Below, one piece after another: positions 35,484 through 43,868 of a stretch of 64,000 bases of DNA. The DNA is from Cellulomonas phragmiteti (GTDB lineage: Bacteria > Actinomycetota > Actinomycetes > Actinomycetales > Cellulomonadaceae): positions 108,622 through 172,621 of the forward strand of contig NZ_BONP01000009.1 in the NCBI RefSeq assembly GCF_016862775.1, in the 5' to 3' direction. How positions within the stretch are numbered: the first letter of the stretch is position 1; each line of letters starts with the position of its first letter. Position numbers and translations under genes: made by a program. The notes under the pieces are model-generated. The model had not been told where the DNA came from and did not search any database. It worked only from the letters and a program-made list of their open reading frames with translations.

Positions 35484-36392
35484 TCAGCGCAGCGTCAGGC
35501 CCCAGCGGACCTCGTGCGACGCCGCCGGGTCGAGCTCGATCAGCAGGTCGCCGGTGCGGAAGGCGTCGGCGACGCACGTCATGGGCTCGACGGCGACCCC
35601 GCGCCGCTCGATGCCGGGGATGCCGTCGCCGGTGCACACCTGCCACGCCGGCAGCGTCGCGTCCGCCCACACCGCGACCGTGCGGCCGTCGGCTCCCGTG
35701 AGCTCGGCCCACGTCAGGCCGTCGTCGTCCGGGGTCACGTCGACCCACGCGTCGTCGAGGGCCACGCCCGCGAGCGCCCGGCCCGCGCGCAGGTCGAAGC
35801 TGCCGGTGACCGCCTGGGTGCCCGTGGGCAGCAGCCGCTCGTCCACCGTGACGCGCCGCGCGGCGTCCAGCCGCAGCGTGCACGCGTCGACGGGACCGGG
35901 GCCGGGGGACAGCCAGGGGTGGAACCCCACGCCGTAGGGCGCCACGGTGGCGCCGAGGTTCGTCGCCACGACCGCGACCGTCAGGCCGTCGTCCGCGAGC
36001 GTGTAGGTCACGTCGAGGCGCAGCGGCCAGGGGTAGCCCGGCATCGGCACGAGGTCGTGGCGCAGCGTCACGGCGTCGGGTGCCACGGCGACGGGTGCGA
36101 ACCGCGCGTACGCCACCAGGCCGTGCAGGGCCGTGAGGCGCTCGTGCTCCGTCAGCGGCACCTCGTAGGTGACGTCGCGGAACCGGTAGGTCGCGTCGCG
36201 CAGGCGGTTGGGCCACGGCGCGAGCACGGCTCCGGAGAAGGCCGGGGCGATCGTGTCGGCCGCGAACGGCAGGACCACGTCGCGGTCGCCCACGCGGTAC
36301 TCGCGCAGGCTGGCGGCGACGGACGTGATGACGGCGACCTGGTCGTCGTGCCGGAGCACGTGCTGGTCGCCCGTGGGTGGGGGCGTGTTCAC
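35484..36392 (-). CDS. Aldose 1-epimerase family protein
   Basis: A 302-residue mutarotase-fold protein that would interconvert sugar anomers. Conserved segments are VLAPWPNRLRDATYRF, ALHGLVAYARF (with the conserved histidine), VAPYGVGFHPWLSP (second histidine) and VAVEPMTCVADAF (catalytic Glu region). The sugar is unknown. GTG 36392 has a -10 TAGGTT (minus strand, 36399-36404) six bases upstream, so the mRNA is probably leaderless. The TAG stop of the neighbouring Rdx gene forms part of this -10 box. Confidence 0.87.
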   Translation of the reverse strand: MNTPPPTGDQHVLRHDDQVAVITSVAASLREYRVGDRDVVLPFAADTIAPAFSGAVLAPWPNRLRDATYRFRDVTYEVPLTEHERLTALHGLVAYARFAPVAVAPDAVTLRHDLVPMPGYPWPLRLDVTYTLADDGLTVAVVATNLGATVAPYGVGFHPWLSPGPGPVDACTLRLDAARRVTVDERLLPTGTQAVTGSFDLRAGRALAGVALDDAWVDVTPDDDGLTWAELTGADGRTVAVWADATLPAWQVCTGDGIPGIERRGVAVEPMTCVADAFRTGDLLIELDPAASHEVRWGLTLR

Positions 36393-36398
36393 GCTCCC

Positions 36399-36404
36399 AA
36401 CCTA
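36399..36404 (-). promoter_or_regulatory. -10 element of the epimerase promoter inside the upstream gene's stop
   Basis: Minus-strand TAGGTT, ending six bases before GTG 36392. Its first three bases are the TAG stop codon of the preceding gene. Confidence 0.5.
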
Positions 36405-36707
36405 GTCGGGTGCTGCGGCGGTGGCGTCCGAGTGGCCGAGCGGCTTGCCGGGGGCGACGCGGTCGCGGACGAGCTGCTTGAGCGTGGTGACCTCGGGGAA
36501 GCCCCGGCGCTCGGCGCGGTCCCAGACCGTCTCCCCGTCGACCTCGACCGTGAAGACGCCCCCGGTGGCCGGGCGCAGCGCGACCTCCCCGAGCTCGCGG
36601 TGGAACGTGGTGAGCAGCTCCTGAGCGAACCACGCGGCCCGCAGGAGCCACCGGCACTGCGTGCAGTAGGTGATGGTGACGCGGGGTCGCGGGGCGTCGG
36701 CGCTCAT
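36402..36707 (-). CDS. Rdx/SelW-like thioredoxin-fold protein
   Basis: A 101-residue protein of the SelT/SelW/SelH (Rdx) family. The redox motif is VTITYCTQCRWLLRAAW with Cys15 and Cys18, and the family motif GGVFTVEVDGETVWDR follows. It uses Cys-x-x-Cys where animals have selenocysteine. Its function in bacteria is unclear; a thiol redox role is likely. ATG 36707 is chosen since homology begins at residue 9. It is divergent from the Tad operon. Confidence 0.85.
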   Translation of the reverse strand: MSADAPRPRVTITYCTQCRWLLRAAWFAQELLTTFHRELGEVALRPATGGVFTVEVDGETVWDRAERRGFPEVTTLKQLVRDRVAPGKPLGHSDATAAAPD

Positions 36708-36761
36708 GGTCGCAGTCTCCCGCACGCCCGCGGCCCGGGGGGCGGGTGCGGGGCAGGGCCC

Positions 36762-36785
36762 GACGGGTGACGGGTGTCACCCGTC
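36762..36785. promoter_or_regulatory. Perfect inverted repeat between the Rdx gene and the Tad operon
   Basis: GACGGGTGAC (36762-36771) and GTCACCCGTC (36776-36785), ten-base perfect arms with a GGGT spacer. It lies in the 185-base divergent promoter region and is a strong candidate operator for the Tad pilus genes. No regulator gene adjoins it. Confidence 0.5.
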
Positions 36786-36892
36786 CGTTCTGTCCTGTGG
36801 ACGACGCGCCACACGCGCCCCGCCGATGCCCTACCGTCACTCCCGGAAACGGACGAACCCGACATCGGGCGTCGGTGCGCACAGGGAGCGGG

Positions 36893-38122
36893 GTGGACGT
36901 GGACGGCGTGGCGATCCTCGAGAGCGAGGTCCGCGAGCTCATCCGCCGCCGCGGGGTCGACCCCGTCCGGGACCGTGCCGGTGTCGTCGCGCTCGTGCAC
37001 GCCGTGATGGCCGACTACGACGAGCGCTCGCTCATCGGCTCGGTCCCCCCGCTCGCCGACACGGCCGCCGCGCACAAGGCCGTCGTGGACGCCGTCGCCG
37101 GGCTGGGGCCGCTGCAGCGCTACCTCGACGACGACGAGGTCGAGGAGATCTGGATCAACTCGCCCTCCCAGGTCTTCGTCGCGCGGCGGGGCGAGCCCGA
37201 GCTGACCACGACGATCCTCACCGAGGCGCAGGTGCGCGACCTCGTCGAGCAGATGCTCAAGGTCTCGGGCCGGCGGCTGGACCTGTCGAGCCCGTTCGTC
37301 GACGCGTCGCTGCCCGGGGGCGAGCGCCTGCACGCGGTGATCCCGGACGTCACGCGCCGGCACTGGTCGGTCAACATCCGCAAGTACGTCGTGCGCGCGA
37401 CGAGCATGGAGGACATGGTCGGCCTCGGCTCGCTGACGCCGCAGGCGGCGGCGTTCCTGCAGGCCGCGGTCCGCGTCGGGCTCAACGTGCTGGTCTCGGG
37501 GGCGACCCAGGCGGGCAAGACGACGATGCTCAACGCCCTCGCCGGTGCGGTGCCCCCGCGCGAGCGGGTCATCAGCTGCGAGGAGGTCTTCGAGCTGCGG
37601 CCCGCCGTCCGCGACTGGGTCGCGATGCAGACGCGCCAGGCCAACCTCGAGGGCACGGGCGAGATCACGCTGCGGCGCCTGGTCAAGGAGGCGCTGCGCA
37701 TGCGGCCGGACCGGCTGCTGGTCGGCGAGGTGCGCGAGGCCGAGGCGCTGGACCTGCTCATCGCGCTGAACAGCGGCGTCCCGGCGATGTGCACGATCCA
37801 CGCGAGCTCGGCGCGCGAGGCGCTGGTGAAGCTGTGCACGCTGCCGCTGCTCGCGGGCGAGAACATCTCCGACCGGTTCGTCGTGCCGACGGTGGCCGCG
37901 TCGGTCGACCTCGTCGTCCACCTCGAGCTCGACGCCCGGGGGCGTCGTCGCACACGCGAGATCGTCGCGGTGCCCGGCCGGGTCGAGGCGGGCGTCGTCG
38001 AGACGGCCGACCTGTTCACGACGCGCGGCGGCGTGCTCGTGCGGGGCGACGGCTTCCCCCCGCACCCCGAGCGGTTCGCCCGCGCCGGGGTGGACGTCGT
38101 CGCGATGCTGCGGCAGGCCTGA
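36893..38122 (+). CDS. tadA: Tad pilus assembly ATPase (TadA/CpaF family)
   Basis: Secretion ATPase of 409 residues that powers Flp pilus extension. The N-terminal helical domain (residues 1-100) includes GPLQRYLDDDEVEEIWIN; the core has Walker A GATQAGKTT (residues 203-211), the Asp box SCEEVFEL, Walker B RLLVGEVRE and the His box MCTIHASSAREAL. It heads a seven-gene operon of overlapping genes. GTG 36893 has GGGAG a few bases upstream; GTG 36899 is an alternative. Confidence 0.9.
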   Translation: MDVDGVAILESEVRELIRRRGVDPVRDRAGVVALVHAVMADYDERSLIGSVPPLADTAAAHKAVVDAVAGLGPLQRYLDDDEVEEIWINSPSQVFVARRGEPELTTTILTEAQVRDLVEQMLKVSGRRLDLSSPFVDASLPGGERLHAVIPDVTRRHWSVNIRKYVVRATSMEDMVGLGSLTPQAAAFLQAAVRVGLNVLVSGATQAGKTTMLNALAGAVPPRERVISCEEVFELRPAVRDWVAMQTRQANLEGTGEITLRRLVKEALRMRPDRLLVGEVREAEALDLLIALNSGVPAMCTIHASSAREALVKLCTLPLLAGENISDRFVVPTVAASVDLVVHLELDARGRRRTREIVAVPGRVEAGVVETADLFTTRGGVLVRGDGFPPHPERFARAGVDVVAMLRQA

Positions 38123-38125
38123 GGC

Positions 38126-38986
38126 GTGGGCGTCGTCGTGGGGCTCCTGCTCGGGGCCGGGCTCGCGTGCGTGTGGTGGGCGTGGTGGCCCGTCCCCGTG
38201 GTCGTCGAGGGGCGCCGGGACGGCTGGGCGGCGCGCGTGCACGACACGTTGACGCAGGCCGAGGTGACGGGTGTGACCCCGGGGGGTCTCGTGGCGGTCA
38301 GCGGGCTCGCCGGGCTCGTCGTGGCGGCGGTGTCCTTCCTCGTCGTCCCGGTGCCCGCGGTCAGCCTGTGCTTCGGGGCCTTCGCCGCGACGGCGCCGTG
38401 GACCCTCGTGCGCGGCCGTGCCCGCCGGCGGCTCGCCGGTACCCGCGAGCTGTGGCCCGACGTGGTCGACCACCTCGCCTCCGGGGTGCGCGCCGGGCTG
38501 TCGCTGCCCGAGGCGGTCGCCCAGCTCGGCGACCGCGGCCCGACGGAGCTGCGGGCACCGTTTCGCGCGTTCGCCGAGGACTACCGGGCCACGGGCCGTT
38601 TCACGGACAGCCTGGACGCGCTCAAGGACCGGCTCGCGGACCCGGTGGCCGACCGGATCATCGAGGCGCTGCGGCTCACCCGTGACGTCGGCGGCACCGA
38701 CCTGGGGCGCCTGCTGCGCACGCTGTCCTCGTTCCTGCGTGACGACCTGCGCACGCGCGGCGAGATCGAGGCCCGGCAGAGCTGGACCGTGTACGCGGCC
38801 CGGCTCGCGGTCGCGGCACCGTGGGTGGTCCTCGCGATGCTCTCGACCCGTCCGGAGGCCATCCGCGCGTACGACTCGCCGGCGGGCGCGCTCGTGCTGC
38901 TCGCGGGTGCCGCGAGCACGGTCGTGGCCTACCGGCTCATGATCCGGGTCGCCCGCCTCCCCGACGACCCGCGGGTGCTGCGGTGA
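38126..38986 (+). CDS. tadB: Tad pilus inner-membrane platform protein TadB
   Basis: A 286-residue GspF/T2SSF-domain protein with two hydrophobic segments at the N-terminus, one around residue 80, and two at the C-terminus. The cytoplasmic T2SSF domain contains DVVDHLASGVRAGLSLPEAV and ALRLTRDVGGTDLGRLLRTL. It forms the membrane platform with TadC. GTG 38126 follows the tadA stop by three bases, and its own stop overlaps tadC. Confidence 0.85.
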   Translation: MGVVVGLLLGAGLACVWWAWWPVPVVVEGRRDGWAARVHDTLTQAEVTGVTPGGLVAVSGLAGLVVAAVSFLVVPVPAVSLCFGAFAATAPWTLVRGRARRRLAGTRELWPDVVDHLASGVRAGLSLPEAVAQLGDRGPTELRAPFRAFAEDYRATGRFTDSLDALKDRLADPVADRIIEALRLTRDVGGTDLGRLLRTLSSFLRDDLRTRGEIEARQSWTVYAARLAVAAPWVVLAMLSTRPEAIRAYDSPAGALVLLAGAASTVVAYRLMIRVARLPDDPRVLR

Positions 38987-39912
38987 GCCCCGCGGTCACC
39001 GGCGCCCTCATCGGGCTGCTCGGTGGGTCCGGCCTGGCCCTGGTGGTGCTGCGGCTGCGGGCCCGCCGGATCACGCTCGAGCAGCGCGTCGGGCCGTACC
39101 TGCGGACCCGGGGCACGTCCTCGTTGCTGCGGGTCGAGGTGGTGCGCGGGCCCTGGGGCACGGTCGAGCGGCTCGTCGCCCCGTTCCTCGCCGACGGGGT
39201 CCGGCTGATGGCGCGCATCGGCTCGCCCGCGGGCGAGCTGCGGCAGCGCCTGGTGCGCGCGGGACGGTCCGAGACCGTGGAGCAGTTCCGCGCGCAGCAG
39301 GTGGTGTGCGGGGTCGTCGGGCTGGCGCTGGGGCTGCTCGTGGCGGTCCTGCTCGCGGCGACACGTGGCGGGGCCCTCGTCCCGCTGGTCGCCCTGGTGC
39401 TCGTCGTCGGCTTCCTCGGAGCGCTCGCCCCCGACTGGGCGCTGGGCCGCCAGGTCGCCCGGCGCGAGGCGCGCCTGCTCGCCCAGATGCCCACGATCAC
39501 CGAGCTGCTCGCACTGGCCGTCAGCGCGGGCGAGGGCGCGACCGGCGCGCTGGAGCGCGTCGTGCGCCAGACGCACGGCGAGCTGGCCGACGAGCTGGCC
39601 CGCACGCTGGCCGACGCCCGTGCCGGGGCGCCCCTGACCGCTGCCCTCCAGGCGCTGGCCGACCGGACGGGGATCCCCGCCCTGGCGAGGTTCGCCGAGG
39701 GTGTCGCGGTGGCGGTCGAGCGCGGCTCCCCGCTGGCCGACGTGCTGCGCGCCCAGGCGCAGGACGTGCGCGAGGAGGGCCGGCGGGCACTCATGCAGAC
39801 CGGCGGGCGCAAGGAGGTGCTCATGATGGTCCCGGTGGTGTTCCTCATCCTCCCGGTGACCGTCCTGTTCGCCGTCTTCCCCAGCGCGGTGGTCCTACGG
39901 GTCGGGCTGTGA
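38983..39912 (+). CDS. tadC: Tad pilus inner-membrane platform protein TadC
   Basis: A 309-residue T2SSF-domain membrane protein, partner of TadB. The GspF-like domain contains MPTITELLALAVSAGEGATG and ADVLRAQAQDVREEGRRALM, followed by KEVLMMVPVVFLILPVTVLF, the last membrane helix, and a short tail. GTG 38983 overlaps the tadB stop (GTGA). Confidence 0.85.
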   Translation: MSPAVTGALIGLLGGSGLALVVLRLRARRITLEQRVGPYLRTRGTSSLLRVEVVRGPWGTVERLVAPFLADGVRLMARIGSPAGELRQRLVRAGRSETVEQFRAQQVVCGVVGLALGLLVAVLLAATRGGALVPLVALVLVVGFLGALAPDWALGRQVARREARLLAQMPTITELLALAVSAGEGATGALERVVRQTHGELADELARTLADARAGAPLTAALQALADRTGIPALARFAEGVAVAVERGSPLADVLRAQAQDVREEGRRALMQTGGRKEVLMMVPVVFLILPVTVLFAVFPSAVVLRVGL

Positions 39913-39975
39913 GCCCGTCCCCGACGCACGCGGGGGCGCCGACCGGCGCACCCCGCACGACGACGGAGGTCGACG

Positions 39976-40182
39976 ATGGGGTTCTTGACTCGGACGTGGT
40001 GCGCGCTCGCGCAGCGGGTGGCGGCGGACGCCGACCGGGACCGTGGCGACGTGCCCGGGTGGGTGCTGGTCACGCTGATGACCGCCGGGCTCGTCTCCGT
40101 GCTGTGGTTCGTCGCGGGGGAGGCGCTGCAGCGGCTGTTCGTCGACGCGGTCACGCAGGTGAGCCCGCGGTCCGGGGGCTGA
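39976..40182 (+). CDS. Flp-pilin-position small membrane protein
   Basis: A 68-residue protein with a charged N-terminus and one hydrophobic helix (WVLVTLMTAGLVSVLWFVAG, about residues 29-48). Its place between tadC and the TadE-like genes is that of the Flp pilin or DUF4244 gene in actinobacterial Tad loci. It lacks the clear G/x-x-x-x-E-Y prepilin processing site: the glutamate expected five residues after the glycine is missing. It may be an atypical pilin or a minor subunit. ATG 39976 is preceded by GGAGG-like bases. Confidence 0.7.
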   Translation: MGFLTRTWCALAQRVAADADRDRGDVPGWVLVTLMTAGLVSVLWFVAGEALQRLFVDAVTQVSPRSGG

Positions 40183-40574
40183 GGCCCGCGGCGCGGCGCC
40201 CCGGCGGCGACCGGGGGTCGGCGATCGTCGACTTCACGCTCGTCGGTGGGCTCGTCGTCGTCCTGTTCGCCTCCGTGCTGCAGCTCGCGATCGTCCAGCA
40301 CGTGCGCAACACCTGCGTCGACGCCGCGGCGGAGGGCGCGCGGCACGCCGCCCAGGTCGGCCGCACGCCGGCCGACGGGGTCGAGCGCACCGTCGACCTC
40401 CTGCGGTCGTCGCTCGCCGAGCGGTACGCGCAGGACGTCACGGCCCGCCGCGTCGACGCCGCCGGGCTCGCCCTCGTCGAGGTCACCGTGCGGGTGCCGC
40501 TGCCCGTGGTCGGGCTGCTCGGGCCCGGCGGCGTCATGGAGCTCGACGGGCACGCGCCGGTGGAGTGGCCGTGA
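40179..40574 (+). CDS. TadE-like pseudopilin, possible CTG start
   Basis: A 131-residue TadE-family protein: a short basic leader, then GSAIVDFTLVGGLVVVLFAS, the TadE N-terminal helix with its conserved acidic residue, then an extracytoplasmic domain. In frame there is no ATG, GTG or TTG between the end of the preceding gene and this helix. CTG 40179 overlaps the preceding stop as CTGA, imitating the GTGA overlaps used by the other junctions in the operon, so CTG is the likely initiator (inference). An upstream GTG in frame inside the previous gene is the alternative. Confidence 0.7.
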   Translation: MRPAARRPGGDRGSAIVDFTLVGGLVVVLFASVLQLAIVQHVRNTCVDAAAEGARHAAQVGRTPADGVERTVDLLRSSLAERYAQDVTARRVDAAGLALVEVTVRVPLPVVGLLGPGGVMELDGHAPVEWP

Positions 40575-41050
40575 GCGGCGTCGCCCGACGGGTGCGCGAC
40601 CGGCTGCGCGCACGCACAGGGCCGGCCGAGGCGGGCAGCGCGCTCGTCGAGTTCCTCGGCGTCTCGCTGGTGCTGCTCGTGCCGACCGTCTACCTCGTGC
40701 TCGTGCTCGGCCGCATCCAGGCCGCGACGTTCGCGGTCGAGGGCGCGGCACGCGAGGCCGCGCGTGTGTACGTCGCCGCGGACGACGCGCAGCAGGGGAC
40801 CCAGCGCGCCGTGACGGCGGTGGGCGTGGCGCTGGCCGACCAGGGCTTCGACGACGACCCGGCCCGTGCGCTCGACGTGCGCTGCTCGGCGGACCCGTGC
40901 CTGACCCCGGGTGCCGAGGTCGCCGCGACGGTGCAGGTGCGGGTCCCGCTGCCGTTCGTGCCGACGTTCGTGGGGGACGTGGTGCCGCTCGAGGTGCCCG
41001 TCAGCGCCCAGCGTGTCGCGCCCGTCGACACCTACCGGGTGGCACGGTGA
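40571..41050 (+). CDS. TadE/TadG-like pilus assembly protein
   Basis: A 159-residue TadE-like protein. The conserved GSALVEFLGVSLVLLVPTVY helix (residues about 22-41) carries the glutamate typical of the family; a beta-rich exported domain with a disulfide-capable Cys pair (RCSADPC) follows. GTG 40571 overlaps the preceding stop (GTGA); GTG 40565 is an alternative. Confidence 0.8.
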   Translation: MSGVARRVRDRLRARTGPAEAGSALVEFLGVSLVLLVPTVYLVLVLGRIQAATFAVEGAAREAARVYVAADDAQQGTQRAVTAVGVALADQGFDDDPARALDVRCSADPCLTPGAEVAATVQVRVPLPFVPTFVGDVVPLEVPVSAQRVAPVDTYRVAR

Positions 41051-41505
41051 GGCTCCCCGCGCGGGCCGCTCGGGACGACGGCCAGGTGATGATCCTCTCG
41101 TTGGGGTTCGCGGTGGTCGCGATCCTGCTGGTGCTGGTCGTCACCGCCGCGACGGGCGTGCACCTCGACCGCAAGCGCCTGCTCGCGGTGGCGGACCTGG
41201 CGGCGCTCTCGGCCGCCGACCAGGTGAGCGCGCGGTACTTCGGCTCGGCCGAGGAGCGCGGCGGCGCGGGCGTGCCCCTGACGGACGCGACCGTCCGGGC
41301 GGCCGTCGAGCAGTACGTCCGCGACCACCCGGAGCCGGCCGCACGCTGGGACGGGGTCCGGGTGCTCGAGGCCACCACGCCCGACGGGCGTACCGCGGTC
41401 GTCCGGCTGGGGGCGGTGACGCGCCCACCCCTGATCACCTGGGTGCTGGAGCCGTGGAGCGACGGGATCGAGCTGGAGGTCCGCGGCGTCGCCCGTGCGT
41501 CGTGA
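41047..41505 (+). CDS. Tad-locus secreted protein, Rv3654c-like
   Basis: A 152-residue protein with one N-terminal membrane helix (QVMILSLGFAVVAILLVLVV) followed by an exported domain starting HLDRKRLLAVADLAALSAAD, the pattern of actinobacterial TadE/Flp-locus proteins annotated as helicase/secretion-neighbourhood TadE-like. It closes the seven-gene operon. GTG 41047 overlaps the preceding stop. No prepilin peptidase or TadZ follows. Confidence 0.78.
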   Translation: MRLPARAARDDGQVMILSLGFAVVAILLVLVVTAATGVHLDRKRLLAVADLAALSAADQVSARYFGSAEERGGAGVPLTDATVRAAVEQYVRDHPEPAARWDGVRVLEATTPDGRTAVVRLGAVTRPPLITWVLEPWSDGIELEVRGVARAS

Positions 41506-41569
41506 GCGCGCGGCCGTCCTGGACGGGCGGCACCGGATCGTGGCAGCGGCGCGGTGCGCTTGTCGCGAC

Positions 41570-41586
41570 CGTCCCGCGGCGGGACG
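41570..41586. promoter_or_regulatory. 17-base perfect palindrome before the universal stress gene
   Basis: CGTCCCGC-G-GCGGGACG, eight-base arms around one base, 34 bases before the stress-protein start. It could be an operator or the terminator of the Tad operon. Confidence 0.35.
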
Positions 41587-41619
41587 ATCGAGGCGTCGCC
41601 GAGCGTCGAGGAGGACGCC

Positions 41620-42504
41620 ATGGACGGGCACGTGGTCGCCGGGTATGACGGGTCGCCGGAGTCGGTCGCGGCCGTGGGGTGGGCGGCGGGCTCCGCCCGC
41701 CGGCTCGGCCTGCCGCTGCAGGTGGTCCACGTGTGGGGCCTTGCGGGGCAGCTCGACACACCGCCGCTGCGGACCGTGTCCGCGTTCGTGCGGGCCGGGG
41801 CGCAGGAGGTCGCCGAGGAGGGCGCGCAGCTCGCCCGCGACACCGAGCCCCAGGTCGAGGTCACGGCCGTGCTCGACGACGGCCCACCCGCGCAGGCGCT
41901 CGTCGACCGGGCCGCGGGCGCGCGGCTCGTCGTCGTGGGTCGGCACGGGTCCGCGCGCCTGTCCGGGGTGCTGCTCGGGTCCGTCGCCCTGGGGACGGTG
42001 CAGCACGCGCCGTGCCCGGTCGTCGTGGCGCCGCGCACGCAGCTCGACCACGCGGCGACCGGGCTCGTCGTCGTCGGCGTCGACGGGTCCCCGCAGGCGC
42101 TCGGAGCGCTCGACGCCGCGGGGCGCTACGCCGCGGGGGCAGGTGCCCACCTGCGGGCCGTCGCGTGCTGGCAGGTCCCGGCGCACGGTCGGTCCCTCGC
42201 GGACTGGCTGCGCGAGCACCCGGAGGTGTCCCCGGCCGAGCTCGCGCTGCAGCGTGCCGAGCAGGTCCTGCAGGCCGGGGTGGCGCGGGTCGCGGCGCAC
42301 TACCCGCAGGTCGAGGTCGAGGCGCTGGCGGAGGAGGGGCCTGCCGCGCGCGTCCTGGCGCGCCACGCCGAGCGGGCGGACCTCCTGGTCGTCGGCACCC
42401 GGGGACGCGGTGGTCTCGCGGGGCTGGTCCTGGGCTCCGTGAGCCAGTGGCTCGTGGCCCGCGCCGCGTGCCCGGTGCTGGTGTCCCGGGCGACGCCGGA
42501 CTGA
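41620..42504 (+). CDS. Tandem-domain universal stress protein
   Basis: A 294-residue protein with two UspA domains. Each begins with an ATP-fold strand ([19 protein letters not shown] at the start; [19 protein letters not shown] at about residue 149) and ends with the nucleotide-binding G-x2-G-x9-G-S motif ([34 protein letters not shown]). Such proteins bind ATP and help survival in stress or hypoxia. ATG 41620 has GAGGA upstream. Confidence 0.9.
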   Translation: MDGHVVAGYDGSPESVAAVGWAAGSARRLGLPLQVVHVWGLAGQLDTPPLRTVSAFVRAGAQEVAEEGAQLARDTEPQVEVTAVLDDGPPAQALVDRAAGARLVVVGRHGSARLSGVLLGSVALGTVQHAPCPVVVAPRTQLDHAATGLVVVGVDGSPQALGALDAAGRYAAGAGAHLRAVACWQVPAHGRSLADWLREHPEVSPAELALQRAEQVLQAGVARVAAHYPQVEVEALAEEGPAARVLARHAERADLLVVGTRGRGGLAGLVLGSVSQWLVARAACPVLVSRATPD

Positions 42505-42530
42505 CGCAGGGCCGGGGCGTGCGGACCGGG

Positions 42531-42536
42531 TAGCCT
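42531..42536 (+). promoter_or_regulatory. -10 element of the prfB promoter
   Basis: TAGCCT ends eight bases before GTG 42545, giving a leaderless or nearly leaderless prfB mRNA. Confidence 0.5.
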
Positions 42537-42544
42537 GGACGGCC

Positions 42545-43660
42545 GTGGCCACCACCGACTTCCCCGCTGAGCTCCGCGAGCTGCGCATCACGCTCGAGTC
42601 GATCGAGACGGTGAGCGACCCGACCGCGCTCGAGGCGAAGATCGCCCTGCTCTCCGAGCAGGCCTCCGTGCCGAACCTCTGGGACGACCCCGACGCCGGC
42701 CAGAAGATCACGAGCGCCCTGTCGGCGACGCAGGCCGAGCTCGACCGCGTCAACCGGCTGCGCTCGCGCATCGACGACCTCGAGACGCTGGTGGAGATGG
42801 CGGCCGAGGAGAACGACGAGGACACGCTGGCCGAGGCGGAGGCCGAGCTCGTGAGCATCCGCAAGGACATCGGGGAGCTCGAGGTCCGCACGCTGCTGGC
42901 CGGGCCGTACGACCAGCGCGACGCCGTCGTGACGATCCGCGCCGGTGCCGGGGGCGTCGACGCGGCCGACTTCGCCGAGATGCTGCTGCGCATGTACCTG
43001 CGCTGGGCCGAGCGGCACGGCTACCCGACGACGGTGCTCGACACCTCGTACGCCGAGGAGGCCGGGCTCAAGAGCGCGACGTTCGAGGTCAAGACGCCCT
43101 ACGCCTTCGGCCACCTGTCCGTCGAGGCGGGCACCCACCGGCTGGTGCGGATCTCGCCGTTCGACAACCAGGGCCGGCGGCAGACGTCGTTCGCGGCCGT
43201 CGAGGTCATCCCGCTGATCGAGCAGACCGACTCCGTCGAGATCCCCGAGTCGGAGATCAAGGTCGACGTCTTCCGGTCCTCGGGACCCGGCGGGCAGTCC
43301 GTCAACACCACCGACTCCGCGGTCCGCATGACCCACATCCCCACGGGCATCGTCGTGTCGATGCAGAACGAGAAGTCGCAGATCCAGAACCGCGCGGCGG
43401 CGCTGCGGGTCCTGCAGTCCCGGCTGCTGCTGCAGCGCCAGGAGGAGGAGCGCGCCGCGAAGAAGGAGATGGCCGGCGACATCAAGGCCAGCTGGGGGGA
43501 CCAGATGCGCTCCTACGTCCTGCAGCCGTACCAGATGGTCAAGGACCTGCGGACCGAGCACGAGGTCGGCAACCCGTCCGCGGTCTTCGACGGGGACATC
43601 GACGACTTCATCGAGGCCGGCGTGCGGTGGCGTCGTGCGCAGCAGGGCATCGACGACTGA
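42545..43660 (+). CDS. prfB: Peptide chain release factor 2
   Basis: Class I release factor of 371 residues that reads UGA and UAA. The tripeptide anticodon-like SPF motif is in [14 protein letters not shown], and the catalytic GGQ is in [18 protein letters not shown]. The gene is read in one frame from GTG 42545; there is no in-frame UGA or programmed frameshift of the E. coli kind. It stands upstream of ftsE, the usual actinobacterial order prfB-ftsE-ftsX-smpB. Confidence 0.96.
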   Translation: MATTDFPAELRELRITLESIETVSDPTALEAKIALLSEQASVPNLWDDPDAGQKITSALSATQAELDRVNRLRSRIDDLETLVEMAAEENDEDTLAEAEAELVSIRKDIGELEVRTLLAGPYDQRDAVVTIRAGAGGVDAADFAEMLLRMYLRWAERHGYPTTVLDTSYAEEAGLKSATFEVKTPYAFGHLSVEAGTHRLVRISPFDNQGRRQTSFAAVEVIPLIEQTDSVEIPESEIKVDVFRSSGPGGQSVNTTDSAVRMTHIPTGIVVSMQNEKSQIQNRAAALRVLQSRLLLQRQEEERAAKKEMAGDIKASWGDQMRSYVLQPYQMVKDLRTEHEVGNPSAVFDGDIDDFIEAGVRWRRAQQGIDD

Positions 43661-43672
43661 CGTCGCCGATGC

Positions 43673-43690
43673 TCCGACCCGCGGGTCGGA
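43673..43690. terminator. Palindromic hairpin after prfB
   Basis: TCCGACCCGCGGGTCGGA is an 18-base perfect palindrome starting 13 bases after the prfB stop. A second dyad, GTGTCCGG/CCGGACAC (43694-43701 with 43718-43725), follows. They probably end prfB transcription before the ftsE promoter. Confidence 0.5.
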
Positions 43691-43868
43691 CAGGTGTCCG
43701 GGACGGACCGGGACGAGCCGGACACACCGCCCGTCGTCCGCCGATTCACAGGGGAGCGGGCGGCGTGTCCTGCCCGGGTGCGGGTGACGACGTTCCTACC
43801 CTCGATGAGGCCCGCGGCCCGCGGGTGACCTCGGGTACGCCCGGGGACAGGACGAGGCGAGGTCGGTC

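Noticed and set aside
41570..41586. DevR/DosR box before the universal stress gene
   Set aside because: The site has GTCCC then GGGAC, the opposite order from the DosR consensus GGGAC...GTCCC, and lacks the spacing.
42545..43660. Programmed frameshift in prfB
   Set aside because: The reading frame is continuous from GTG 42545 with no early in-frame TGA.
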